Below are positions 32,776-44,896 of a stretch of 64,000 nucleotides of DNA, piece after piece. The position numbers and the translations under genes are program-made. The stretch comes from Siphonodentalium dalli (lineage: Eukaryota > Mollusca > Scaphopoda > Gadilida > Siphonodentaliidae): contig CP136069.1 in the NCBI GenBank assembly GCA_032622095.1, positions 15,298,450-15,362,449 of the forward strand, read 5' to 3'. Positions within the stretch are counted from its first letter, which is position 1. Every line of letters starts with the position of its first letter. The notes under the pieces are model-generated. The model was not told where the DNA came from and searched no databases. It saw only the letters and a list, made by a program, of their open reading frames with translations.

Positions 32776-33150
32776 TTAAAGTGATGTGAAACACTCCGGT
32801 ATGGTGATCAAATAGAAGTGGAGAATAATCTTGTTAAAAGTAGTGATTTATATACATATTTTATCGGTATTGATAACGCACACCGTCTTTCTTATATATT
32901 AATTAAATGCAGTGGCTGCCGATTGCGAAATCGTTTTCGTTAGTTTATCGCCGATAGAAGCGTCCCGATTCGAGTAGTAAATATTTACAAGTTAGCGTAG
33001 TTCAGAAAATGTTTCTATGGAGTGCTACGGTCGATTTGCTTGAGATTTTCGGTGATGTTAGTAGAATGCTACATTCCTCCAGTCGTGATAACACATGAAT
33101 ACTATCTTATCAGTTTTACGCACCCGAACAAGTACATACTATGTCTTTAA
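32776..33150. mobile_element. TTAAAGTGATGTGAAACACT repeat, copy 1
   Basis: Starts TTAAAGTGATGTGAAACACT and ends TATGTCTTTAA, 375 bp. Noncoding. Confidence 0.75.
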
Positions 33151-33764
33151 AACAATGTTTTATTTATTTTGAATCACATGTGCATGAGCTGTTATTATTT
33201 GAATCAGTCTAACTTTTGTGACATCGAAGTCCATATTTGTCATGAACATTCTACAGTCTAACATCTGTCACTCCGTCACCAGATACACGAATAAAACTCA
33301 TATAAAATCCCTTTTATTAGAGGCTGAATGTCAAAATGTGTGCTTGAAACAATCGCACATGCAGTACAGTTGCAATTTTATGCCCTCAGAATCAGGATGA
33401 TTTGTGATTTCTCTTAGAAGGTTCCCACGTGACTCATGTTCGAGAGATGTACACGGCCATTGAATCTGCATAGCCCATTGTCTCCGGTTCTGAAAAATAC
33501 AGAAACTATTTTAGAATATCGGACAGAAGAATCGGTTCAGAATTTCCAAACCAATACTTTTACTCTTATTTAAATTCGCGCAGTACTATTTTTATGAAAA
33601 AATACACATCACTCAGAAATGAAAACGCTCTTTATTATCTTCCGCCTTTACAAGTGTGGACGCTCTTTATATGATGCGATAATTGGAACGTTTTCTAGGC
33701 TGACAACACTTTAAAAGTGCATAATCCGAATAAACGCGCCCAAATTACTATTTATTTGGTTTCT

Positions 33765-33860
33765 GGGATAAAACAAATATTTGATTTGAGTCGAGGAATC
33801 CAACCATCAAAGCTCAGAGTGATCAAATATCGATTTTTAAAATTTGTTATTTTTCGAGAT
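33765..33860. repeat. fragment of the TTAAAGGTACTCAA family
   Basis: TTTGATTTGAGTCGAGGAAT, then CATCAAAGCTCAGAGTGATC, without terminal repeats. Confidence 0.6.
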
Positions 33861-34299
33861 ATGTACTTATTTGTGGCCTGGAAAAAAATCGGCAAAGCGA
33901 CTGTCTCGGACAAAATTGCGAGCGACACATCGCTTATATTTATTATTCCAAAAGTGATAGAAAACTTTTACCATGCACAAGCCAGTGGAATGGCGATATA
34001 AACCTTTTGTATACTTTGAAGTGATAGAATTGTCACCTAATACGCACACGTTTGACTACCAAAATATAGTCAATCGGGGTTCACGATATGATGGATATTG
34101 GCATATAATCGCGACCACGGGAGGCACGCGTGGTTTCGATTGGTGAAATATAAGTCAAATTCTTCTATTGTGTGGGTGGGCTTGGGGGATGTTTGGGATA
34201 CGCTCTTTAAAACACTTCTTCAAATATGTCCGTTATTTCGTAAACAAAAAAAACTGCTTCAAATATCTCGGTTATTTCGTTTATAAAAATAATTTCATA

Positions 34300-34430
34300 T
34301 TTCTATATTTCGTTCTATATTTCACTCTATTTCGCTATTTCGCTGTATTTTCCTATTTCGCTCTATTTCGCTGTATTTTCCTATTTCGCCTTTTCGTTGT
34401 ATTTCATATTTCGATAATTCGCTATATTTG
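34300..34430. repeat. TATTTCGC low-complexity repeat
   Basis: Irregular units of CTATTTCGCT and GTATTTTCCTATTTCG. Confidence 0.85.
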
Positions 34431-34534
34431 ACATATTATGGGATATGGGATTATATTAATCCAACATTCTGATATTCAATCGAACATCACGTGCCACATG
34501 TGCTCGCGATTTGATGCACTAGCCATCTAATCGT

Positions 34535-34800
34535 GAACCCCGACGCGTCATGGGCGTTGAACGTCAACGCATTGAGTCAATGGCTAATTACCAGAAGTAG
34601 GACAACTTGTTGAGTTTGATATTTAATTTATGAGTCTTTGCAATTCCTCAAATATATCGCATGCAGGTTTTGGTACATGGTACTATGTCTTTAAATTCAC
34701 AGAAAATTATTTCCGACAGATATCGCCTTTCTTGGCGCCAAAATACACCAAAATTATTTCCGAGGCGACTGAGTTTCTGAAAAAACAAGATGGCAGATAA
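34535..34800. repeat. direct repeat, unit 1 (second at 35145-35405)
   Basis: TGGGCGTTGAACGTCAACGC to the AAACAAGATGG block, repeated about 605 bp later with about 10% change. Confidence 0.85.
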
Positions 34801-34859
34801 GCACCTAATATTGCTTCCATATTAGGTCACCGACACTATATATCGACGCTGATTGGCTA

Positions 34860-35030
34860 AGAGCAAGAGCTGACATAATAATATAAGTTACGGGACGCTT
34901 AGTAGTCGGATATGGTGTCAAGCGAGGCGAAGTGAGAACAATATGGCCGAGCCTAATATTGATTTCGCTGAGCTTCACGTGACACCATATCCGACCAGTG
35001 GCGACCACTAAGCACCCCGTAACGTATTTG
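34860..35030. repeat. imperfect hairpin, GTCGGATATGGTGTCA arms
   Basis: GTTACGGG..CGCTTAGTAGTC and GGATATGGTGTCA pair with TGACACCATATCC and CACTAAGCACCCCGTAAC. Confidence 0.7.
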
Positions 35031-35144
35031 TTATGTCAGTAGACAAAATCCAGCATATCCCTTTAATTAATCGTCAATGTAATTTATTTTAATTGGGTAA
35101 GTTAAATGTGTCGTCTATGGCTATTAACTTACGTAACGTCACAT

Positions 35145-35405
35145 GACGCGCCATGCATGGGCGTTGAACGTCAACGCATTGAGTCAATGGCTTATAACCA
35201 GAAGTAGGGCAACACATTCAGTTTGATTGTCAATTTATGAGTCTTTAGAATTCCTAAAATATATCGCATGCAGGTTTTGGTACATGGTACGATGTCTTTA
35301 AATTTGCAGAAAATTATTTCAGACAGATGTCCCTTTTTTGGCGCTAAAGTACACCAAAAATATCCCCGAGGCGAGTTTTTAACGAAAAACAAGATGGTGG
35401 AGAAG
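35145..35405. repeat. direct repeat, unit 2
   Basis: See 34535-34800. The shared block includes GCATGCAGGTTTTGGTACAT and TTTTTGGCGC. Confidence 0.85.
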
Positions 35406-36089
35406 CACCTAATTATTAATTTCGTATGGGGGTCATTGACCTACTATGGGTTCATACGCCGTCATTCTTTGTCGACACTGATTGGCTATTCGCAAAAACT
35501 GACATAATAAAGGTGTTATCAGACCCATAGCTCTTGATAAACGATAAAAAAAATTGTCTCAACATCCAACAACTTGTTTCCATCTCTACACGGTTCGTCC
35601 ATTGTGATATTTCCAGCATCAGATTCAAATGAAAATATTTTGTAACATCGAAACCGCCAATTTTCACAGGTGTGATTCTGTATATATAGTCTCGAATAAA
35701 CAATGAAAATTATATTATTATCCATCCCTTAACTAACAACATTTCCGATTGGGCAAAAGCCGCCACGTGATAGTCCAGGAAAAAGTCATATTGTACTCCC
35801 GAATGTCATATTGGACTCCCAAGTGTGCAATATCACTTTTTAATAGGGACTCTGTGACGTCACGAATTAACTATTGCGAAATGAAGCGGTGAAATTTTTA
35901 TGCGCGCGTAACATTGGTGGATTTAGCAGACATTTCACGTCCGCAATGAGTTTTTTTCATTTCCGTGTTTACTGTTCCAAATCATGCATTCTGATGATCA
36001 GATACAGGTTTTTATAGAGTTTAGTGCCGACAAATACCAAAAATAACCACAAAAGTTTTATTCCCAAAATTTGGGTAAAAATACAGATG

Positions 36090-36235
36090 GATAACAAAAA
36101 TGTCATTATACAATGTTGCGTACAGTATGAGTTTTTCTTGTACTCGTCCAGTACACTGCGTGTCTCGTCCAATATGACTTTTCGCCACAACCTGGACTCG
36201 TACAAGAAAAACTCATACTGTACACAACATCGTAT
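36090..36235. repeat. hairpin, ACAGTATGAGTTTTTCTTGT arms
   Basis: ACAGTATGAGTTTTTCTTGT and its complement at 36198-36225 form a stem of about 45 bp. Confidence 0.8.
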
Positions 36236-36699
36236 GATAACTTTATAGTTTAGCAGAGCTGACGAATTTCGGTTGCATCTACACTCCTCAGTAGATATTT
36301 TCCTCTCATCTGAGTTCCATGATACCAAACAAACTGAAATACGTCAGCCATGGTCATTGGTTTATGAATGCAAAATGAAGAGCGGAAGCTACACCGAGAT
36401 GCAAATATAATGAATAGAGTGTACATTATAGATGCATTTTACAAACAATCCATTATTTTTACTAACGGACGATCATGCAATACCCAACTAACTGGACAGT
36501 CATTTCAATGGGAACTATTTAATTTTATATGACTTGCATGTATGGTACCATAATGTATGCATGTATCCATACTATATTCAAGTAAAATGGTGCTAAAACC
36601 TAACAGAAAGTATATGCATTATACATTCTAGAATATAATAATCCGTTTCCGGGTGGCAGGTTGTAACATCCCTGCGGCGGCCTCGGTCGACCCATTCGC

Positions 36700-37187
36700 T
36701 TAAAGGTACTCAACCCGATAAAACTCCTCTCAATTACTATTTCATTGGCTTCGGGGGTCAAAAATATTTGATTCGAGTCGAGGAAGTCACCCATCAAAGC
36801 TCAGATTTGTTAGATATCGATTTTAGAAATCTATTATTTTTCATTATCGGGAATTCTTTCTGGCCCAGAAGATAGTAAAAAATTCGTTATTATTACCCAC
36901 TTGATTATAGAGTTATCCATCCTTGTCTGTTTGAATAGAATTTTGGCGTAAAATCTCGAGCATGTTACCAAATTGACGGCAGTTATAAGTACTCATCTCG
37001 AGAACATAAGAATTTTCAAAAATCAATATCTAATGACTCTGAGCTTTGTTTGATGGGTTCCTCGACTCGAATCAAATATTTTTTACCCCCAAAGCCAAAG
37101 AAATAGTAATATAGGACCCTCTGATCGGATTGTTGTTGTTGGAATCTGTTGAGATGGGGACCCTCTTTACGGGTTGAGTACCTTTAA
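36700..37187. mobile_element. TTAAAGGTACTCAACCCG element, copy 1
   Basis: TTAAAGGTACTCAACCCG / CGGGTTGAGTACCTTTAA ends. Long inner inverted repeats around TTTGATTCGAGTCGAGGAA. Also at 40965-41397 and 48307-48752, with a fragment at 33765-33860. Confidence 0.85.
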
Positions 37188-37214
37188 AAATGTACAGTTT
37201 TCAGCCATTAGCAT

Positions 37215-37395
37215 ATATATAAACGACTATAGTGTGCCTATACATAAACGACTACAGTGTGCCTATACATAAACGACTATAGTGTGCCTATACATAAACG
37301 ACTATAGTGTGCCTATACATAAACGAATATAGTGTGCCTATACATAAACGACTATAGTGTGCCTATACATAAACGACTATAGTGTGCCTATACAA
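37215..37395. repeat. 25-bp minisatellite, about seven units
   Basis: Units of CATAAACGACTATAGTGTGC plus CTATA, with single-base variants. Confidence 0.95.
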
Positions 37396-37574
37396 GAAAA
37401 TCATTTACTCAAGTCAGTTGTGTCTGTTTTTTATTCAGAAAAAAAACCCTGTTTGTATAGTTTTAATCGGGTTTTATTAAAAAAAATATGTTCATAGATT
37501 TGTGTCTCGGAGGAGATACACTATCAAAAACGGTTATGTGAGGGGTTATCAAATCTCATTACATGTACCTACGA

Positions 37575-37768
37575 TTAACCCTTTCAGTGCCAAGTCCGAT
37601 TTTTGTATCAACCCGTATTTCCTTGACCATTTTTCAAATGTATCGATTATAATAATGTAGCCCTAAGCTTTCCATCAATGTATCACATTATTATAATCAA
37701 TACATTTGAAAAATGATCAAGGAAATATGGGTCGATACAAAAATCGGACTTGGCACTGAAAGGGTTAA
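37575..37768. mobile_element. TTAACCCTTTCAGTGCC hairpin element, short form
   Basis: A 194-bp almost perfect palindrome from TTAACCCTTTCAGTGCCAAG to its reverse complement, without the hairpin cassette. It shows the ends can exist alone. Confidence 0.85.
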
Positions 37769-37844
37769 TTAAACACAGTCAATCTATTCACAACGAATCA
37801 TAATCTGTTCACAATGCGTCAGTGTGAGCTTTTTGAAAACATAC

Positions 37845-37959
37845 TGGCGTCAAATAATGAGCTGTGTTCGCTTTTGAGTAAGTGAACTGTGGTACGGTCA
37901 ACCATCTCGACCAATCGAATGTGCTGTTTATGACAATAACTACTGGTATTTCATGTGTC
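37845..37959 (-). pseudogene. decayed or alternative 3' copy of PAN-protein exon 4
   Basis: The minus strand encodes INSTFDWSRWLTVPQFTYSK, like exon 4's CDWSKNLTTPQFAYSK, followed by a potential donor CCA|GTATGT. That donor gives phase 0, whereas exon 4 leaves in phase 1. The 5' part is replaced by a retroposon at 37970, so it is probably dead. Confidence 0.55.
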
Positions 37960-37969
37960 AGTCTCACGG

Positions 37970-39134
37970 CAGCGGGTGGAGCGAACAAGTCAGATTTCAT
38001 TTGGCTTAATTAGTTCCTCGTTTGCTAGAGCGTCGGTACGAGTGATTTGAGCGGTCTGTAACCTTTATTGGAAGCAACCGCCCTCGTGCCGATGCCGGCG
38101 AGTGAGACTGTTTTGGATTAGTCTTAGCGCGACGGACAATGGAGCTAATCCCTGACGCCGCGTTGGCAGCAATAGAGAGATCTCAAATTGCGGACATTGT
38201 TAGCTGGAATCTGCAGTCTAACAGGGGCTATTTGACTCTGTGTTGAATTCCGGACGGAGGATGCTGGTACCCAGAAATCTTCTACCCGGAGCAGGAAAGC
38301 CAAGACCAGCCGTACAATGAAAGAGGAGCCTCCTAAGAGAAAGACGCCAGCTCGAAGGAGAAGGGACGCAGCCAGACGGGCTAAATGGAAGAAGCAGAAG
38401 GGGGTGACTGTAGATCGGCCAGTCGCCCCTCCCGTGTGGTTCAGCCATCCAGTGTCACAGCCGGTAGGCCGGAGTTGTCTGAGAGACGCACAGACGACCC
38501 GGCCTGCATGGAGACAGGTGACATTAGACCAGCTAGCAGGGACTCTGTAGATCTGCCGGAGGTCCCTGCTGTCGGCACAGAGACGAGCGGAGACAGGGAC
38601 GCGGATACCACCCCCGATGTTTCTGCCGCCAGTTTCGACGTGGAGATGGAAACACCACCCAGCCATTCTCCACCAGGGGCGGAATCTACCAACGCCGAGG
38701 TATGAAGAGAAGCCGGCGACGTCCATCACCAAAGAACAGATGGAAAAACAACGCGACAAAATCAAGTTAGCGATTGTGACACACCACGCAGCAGGAACGA
38801 CGTACCATCTCACCAAATACGAATTCTTCCTGCTGCGGGATCGCCAGGTCTACTGGCATCAAGACAAAGATGAGAGAACCTCTGGCACAGTTAAAGCAAT
38901 TCAAACACCGACATATGGCCAATACACACTAGAATATTCAAAGCGTCCACGACCACCAGAAAAAAGAAAATGAACACTACCAAAGAATCTATAAATTGCT
39001 ATCTTTTTTCATTTCCCCCCCCTTATTCTCTAATAAAATCAAAATCATGAGGGATTAAGGAAAGGGCCCTTCGGCCCTTTCGACAATCCCGGGGCTAGCT
39101 ACCCCCAAACCACCCATGAAAAAAAAGAAAAAAA
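37970..39134 (+). mobile_element. retroposon with A-rich tail and 10-bp target duplication
   Basis: AGTCTCACGG occurs at 37960-37969 and again at 39135-39144. The intervening 1165 bp is more GC-rich than its surroundings, contains a broken reading frame, has AATAAAA near 39031 and ends in GAAAAAAAAGAAAAAAAA. These are the marks of poly(A)-primed target-site retrotransposition. It interrupts an exon-4-like copy of the PAN gene. Confidence 0.7.
38139..38973 (+). pseudogene. broken gag/ORF1-like reading frame inside the retroposon
   Basis: ATG at 38139 begins MELIPDAALAAIERSQ. After a shift near 38240 it reads on into a strongly basic block, KRKTPARRRRDAARRAKWKK (38330-38400). It then shifts to an acidic Ser/Pro-rich linker (to 38705), and shifts again to KEQMEKQRDKIKLAIV...PRPPEKRK, ending at 38973. 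At least three frame changes are needed, so it is not translated as one protein. A basic nucleic-acid-binding N-terminal protein of a retroelement is the best guess. I do not recognise the family. Confidence 0.5.
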
Positions 39135-39136
39135 AG

Positions 39137-39634
39137 TCTCACGGTGGGGAATCACGTGGTTTCGAGTTGATGAGTATCACGCATTCAAAATGGCCGAGGC
39201 GATCTAAAACGCGACCAGAAGCGAGGAAAAGGTTAATAAACTAAGATATGACATATTACATAGTATTTTGACAGTTACGAGCAGATGCTATACTATCTTT
39301 CAAACAAGCTGATAACTCATTTATGTCCAAATTCACATTTGGTTGCTCTAACATTCTGTCCAAAGTTGACAGTCGAAGGATTTCTCAAAATGTATGGACT
39401 GGTGTATTCCACGCACCTCCGACTGCCAACTTTGGTCAGAATGTTATAGCAAACCACTAAGTATTTCCGAACAAATAAGGTATCAACTTGTTTAAAAAAT
39501 AAACCAGCATATGCTCGTAACAGTCAAACTGCTATGTTTTGTGTCAGTTCCTCGTATATTATGATTGTGTGCGTTTGCACATTTTGAATGCGTGGTACTC
39601 ACCAGCCACGAAACCACGTGATTCCCCACCATGA
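39137..39634. mobile_element. GGTGGGGAATCACGTGGTTT element, copy 1
   Basis: CTCACGGTGGGGAATCACGT / ACGTGATTCCCCACCATGAG ends, about 498 bp, ending about 20 bp from the PAN exon 4 donor. GTCT on both sides may be the duplication. Confidence 0.8.
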
Positions 39635-39656
39635 GTCTGAATCGGTGGACACTTAC

Positions 39657-39826
39657 CGGCTTCAAAGAATGCTGCAGTTTTCATTTTTGAGTAAGCGAAC
39701 TGTGGTGTGGTCAAGTTTTTCGACCAATCGCAATTGTGGAAACGATCCAATGAGCAAATCCAGTGCTGTCTATTATCGCAATCGGCGTTACCAGCTTTTC
39801 TCATCTCGAATCTCCTCTCACTTGAT
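39657..39826 (-). CDS. PAN-protein exon 4
   Basis: Acceptor CCCTTTTCAG|ATCAAG. Its first base completes GCA (Ala) after exon 3. It encodes SSERRFEMRKAG, then HNCDWSKNLTTPQFAYSK. Donor GAAGCCG|GTAAGT, leaving phase 1. A terminal-inverted-repeat element ends about 20 bp below the donor. Confidence 0.8.
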
Positions 39827-42800
39827 CTGAAAAGGGAAAACAATATACACAAATATATCGTGTGAAACTATCAGGTATTATTAAAAAATATACACAAGAA
39901 AATCATAGTCAGAAATGGTAACGCGCTCAAGATCATATATTATATACCCATGATTGTAATTATGGAATATAAAATATACTGGTTTCGCGAATGACCAACT
40001 CAGAATTCCGTTAAAATAACAATAACAACCAGCACCTAATTACGAACCGGCGGCCGACTCGACCATCGCCGACCACAACCATCGAACTACGCGACCAGGA
40101 GGCCGAGTCCGGTAAAAGGTGTAGTTGGGAATTTCAATTCCGTTTATTGTCCTTTACATTATTATGTCAATAATGTTGATTTTTGGTTTGTGACAAGCTA
40201 TGTCAATTACCCATAAAAGGAATTTAAAAGATAATTTGTAAGTCTTATATTTCTACTTTTATAGATATTTTTCGTTCTGCAGCCCACTGATGGTTGTGGT
40301 CGGAGACGGTCGAGTCGGCCGCCGATTCGTTAATTAGGTGATGGTTGTTATTGTTATTTTAACGGAATTCTGAGTTGATCATTCGCAAAACCAATATATT
40401 TTATATTCTATAATTACAATCATGTGTATATAATATATGATCCTGAGCGCGTTACCATTTCTGACTATGATTTTCTTGTTTCTTATCTGTTTCTCATTGC
40501 AGTCGGTATTGATGCTTTATTGATAATTCAATCGTACTATTATGCACAAAATATAGAGTTATGTAACATATTTACAGTGTATGTACATAAAGTGACATTT
40601 GGCCTTCGAATTCGAGGTCATTTGTTTGTGTAATCATCATCATCATCATCGTCGTCATCGTCATCATCATCATCATCATCATCATCATCGTCGTCATCGT
40701 CATCATCTTCATCGTCCACATTGTTATCGCCATCGTCATTATAGTCGGTATCAACGTCGTCATCACCGCCCATCATAGTCTTTGTCGTCAACATCGTCAT
40801 CTTCGTCGCCTCATCGTCATCATAATCATCGTTATTGCCATATACCTGTCGGCCCAACATTTCATCTTCGTCACCCTAATCGTCGTGATTTCCAGAAAAT
40901 CCAACATCGTTGTCGTCCTCGTCTTCTTTATCGTATTCGTCATCAATGAACTTATAGTATTATCTTAAAGGTACTCAATCCGATTAGATGGTCCCCATAT
41001 CACCAGATTCCAACAACAACATTTTTTCAGTTGTTATCAGAATCGATTAATTGCTAAAAAATAATGCTAACCACAGTCAACTTTAGTATAAAATACAAAT
41101 ACCTGTTATTTATCAATATTTGTTCAACGAAATTTTGCCGGTTTGCCAAATATCTGACACAAAAAAAAGCCAATTGATTTTAGAGTTATCTATCTTCATC
41201 CGCAAGACAGTCTTCTCGTCGACTTTTACTGGGCCACTATATATTCCAGGTTGTGAAAAATAATAGATTTAAAAAATCGATATCTGATCACTCTGAGCTT
41301 TGATGGGTGGGTTCCTCGACTCGAATGAAATATCTTTTACCCCCGAAGCCAAATAAATAGTAATTGAGGGGCGCTTAATCGGATTGAGTAACTTTAATCG
41401 TCGCCTCTACTATCCATCATAGGTATTTCTGCTAACCTAATTTGATAAAAATCGCAAATTTCTTCAAAATATATTCATTTTCCTCATTAAAGTGATGTGA
41501 AACACTCCGGTAGGGTGATCAAATATAAATGGAGAATAATCTTGTTCAAAGTAGTAATTTTTACAAATAGTATATCCAAATTGACAACACACACCGTCAT
41601 TCTTATATAGTAATTAAATGCAGTGACTCTCGGTGGCGAAATCGTTTTCGTTAGTTTATTGCCGATAGATGCGTCCCGAATAGAGTAGTAAATATTTACA
41701 ATTGAGCGTAGTTCAGACGATGTTTTCTATGGAGTGGTACAGTCGATTTGCTTCATATTTTGGGCGATGTTAGTAGAATCCTACATCCCTCCAGTTGGCA
41801 TAGCACTTGGATACTAACTGATCAGTTTCTCGCACCCAATCAAGTGCATATAATTTGTCATTAGTTGGGAATACTTCCCTGGCAAATATTTGCATCTTAA
41901 AAATCTGAATTCATGGCAAACTATTATGAACTGGTATTCATCACCAGTTTGCGATATACATAATTGACACACTTTTGAATCAGCTGTTTTGCCTGACCGG
42001 CTTTTCTTATCTCGAATATCCTCTTACTAGATCTGAAAAGTTAAAGGCCCACTTAATTTTCGAACCCCATATCACATATATAAAATATGTTCCATATTAT
42101 ATACCGACGTGTTTTTCTGGATTTTGGTGCAAAGTGTATTATTTCCAGTGGAGGGGATAACCCATATATTCTAAAGATATAGTTATTTCACTTCCATTGA
42201 AAATACATTTTTAGTTTGAATTATGTTGCATTCTGGGAACACTAACGGGGGTGGGTGGAATATTTCAATGATTTTAGCTGTTTTCTATTTCTCTGGGCAT
42301 CTTCTGAGACACTGGTGATGAAATATAGTATTTTAATCATATTTTATGCATAGATTATTATTAAAACCGTATATCAAGGCACTATAACAAATATAATAGA
42401 AAATTAAGTGGGCATTTAAACAATATACACACATATATCATGTCAGTCAAACTATATATCCGGTAATATTATATCTCACGTGACTTTCTTGCATTCTGAT
42501 TGGCTGCACACTGCTATACTATTTTACGATACTACTTTTCTTTTCTATTTATAGTAACAAACTCATTTCGCGAAATCTGGTTGCCGCCTGAAGTTACGGC
42601 CAATCTTAAACTATACCTTGTTCGATAACTGTTGCAATATTGGTATATCAATAGATTTATTAGTGAATTATAATGATCATACAAATGCCCGAGCATTGCT
42701 ATTCAGTGTATCTAATAGTTTGTCCGTTTAGTTGGCAAGCGGCAAGTCTGCAAGTCCTAATTTTGTAATGCCAGTGGACGTTATTTCCGTTTTAATCGAA

Positions 42801-44645
42801 GTTAAGCAAGTTAACTTCTAAAATTTCGTCAAAATGTCTGCTAAAGACGTATTTATAGAAATAAATGCATGAATGACGAAGAGATGATGTTAGATGTAAC
42901 TAATAACATAATTATGCTCCCCTGCTATCGTCAAAAGACTGCCGTAAAATGTAAAATCTGAGACTGATTTCCAATATTCATGGTAAATAAAATTGTGACA
43001 AATCAGACAGAAATTGTGTGAGAATTAGCACCAATGTTCGATATAATAAATAATGAATGTCTTGTCGTTGACTATGACAAAATAGTGGTACTCGAGGAGG
43101 AATAGTCCTCTCGCCTGCGGCTCGTGGACTATTCCTACTCTCGGACCACTATTTTGGCATAGTCAACTCCAAGCCATTCATTATCTACGTATATAGTATT
43201 TCCTGTATGAATATGCCACCAACAGGGATGGGTCCATTTCTTACAATTACTTAAAAAACTCTCAGATGCAGTTACAATTACTTTCAAATAGTAAAGTAAT
43301 TAATGAAAATGACTTAGAGAAAGTAATTAATAACTTTTCAATTACTTTAATGGAACTTTCAATGTTGTTTCATGTGTCAATGTGAACAGTTTTGTGAACC
43401 AAATTTCGACACACTACATACCAGAACTTTGGGGTTCACCAAAAACAAAATTAAAGAACATAATTCTGTTGAATTAGCTTTGCGGTTCTGTGTATTTGCG
43501 CATTCAAAATAAATAACTTCCACATTGGGAGGCACAAGACAAAAAAATGCCCAAATTTATTTCGATTTTAAGTCATCTTGACAAAGTAAAGTTTGAGCTA
43601 TTACCATGGGTTGTCGCCCGTGTGTGCGTCAGTGCGTCTGTGCTTGTATTCGTGTGTGAGTCCGTCAACAATTTCCGTTAGTACACCCTACATATCACAT
43701 CATTCATCCGCTCGTCACCAAACGTCCTACAGATCTTCGGGTGCCCTCTAACTGCGGGCCATCAACTTTTTCCGAACTTCGTTAAAACTTGGTCATGCAC
43801 TAGCAGCCATATTGGATTTCATATTTGAATCCATCGACACACCATGCAGCCCCAATTTATTGGATAATTATTTTTTGAAATATAGTAGGCATCTGTAGAA
43901 TCACATATAGATGGAAGCTTTCAAATTTGAACGATTTTCGGTGAAAAACCAATTTATGATTTTACTCTTTGCATCACTAAATCAGTTGACCGGTAGAGTA
44001 GTGTATAAATCAGTTGACCGGTCCAGTAGTGTATCTTTGCAGATGATATACCACAAACGGTCAGACCGATTGGTAAAATAAATAATGAGATAAAACGTGT
44101 TTCACAAATTGTGTACACGTGTTTTCCGTTACCACCCCAATCGCGGACGCATCTGAGAGCAAAACAGAAGCAAGAGACACATTCGGCCGAGGAGTTCCGC
44201 CGGCTTTTGGCTGGTGTCAGAGGAATACAGTTACATCTCTATTGACGCTACCATTAGAAGCATTGTAAATATGTGGGATATAATAAATCCCCAACCCTTT
44301 TATCACTGTATGAGGCTTTCTGAAATTTGCGAAAACACACACACACACACACACACCCTTGTTTGTATTACATACGTTGTGGGGACATTTCTTTAGAAAT
44401 TCAAACAATACCGTAGTTGTGAGGACCTCGTTATTTCGTAAATATTACAAACTCGGAGGGTACCTTTAACGAAATAACGGCAATCTTTGTAACGCATGCG
44501 TAGTATCATTTCCGCCTAGTGCGGACGAAAAAATATCAAAAATTTCTAAAAATACAAATTTCCGTCGCCTTAAGGGAAAAAACTGTTAACATTGTGAGGA
44601 CATTGTTTTACTATATGAATGTCCTCACAGAGATGGGTTAACACA

Positions 44646-44722
<77 letters not shown>

Positions 44723-44826
44723 AGCGTAGTTCAGACGATGTTTTCTATGGAGTGGTACAGTCGATTTGCTTCATATTTTGGGCGATGTTAGTAGAATCCT
44801 ACATCCCTCCAGTTGGCATAGCACTT

Positions 44827-44896
<70 letters not shown>

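Noticed and set aside
36320-36360. Possible last PAN-gene exon (MADVFQFVW on the minus strand)
   Set aside because: No acceptor gives the required phase without an in-frame stop.
38145-38816. 223-codon minus-strand ORF
   Set aside because: Antisense to the retroposon's broken frame. It has no recognisable domain and arises from the GC-rich composition.
40572-40860. Asp-rich and Met-rich minus-strand ORFs
   Set aside because: Translation of a TCA trinucleotide tract.
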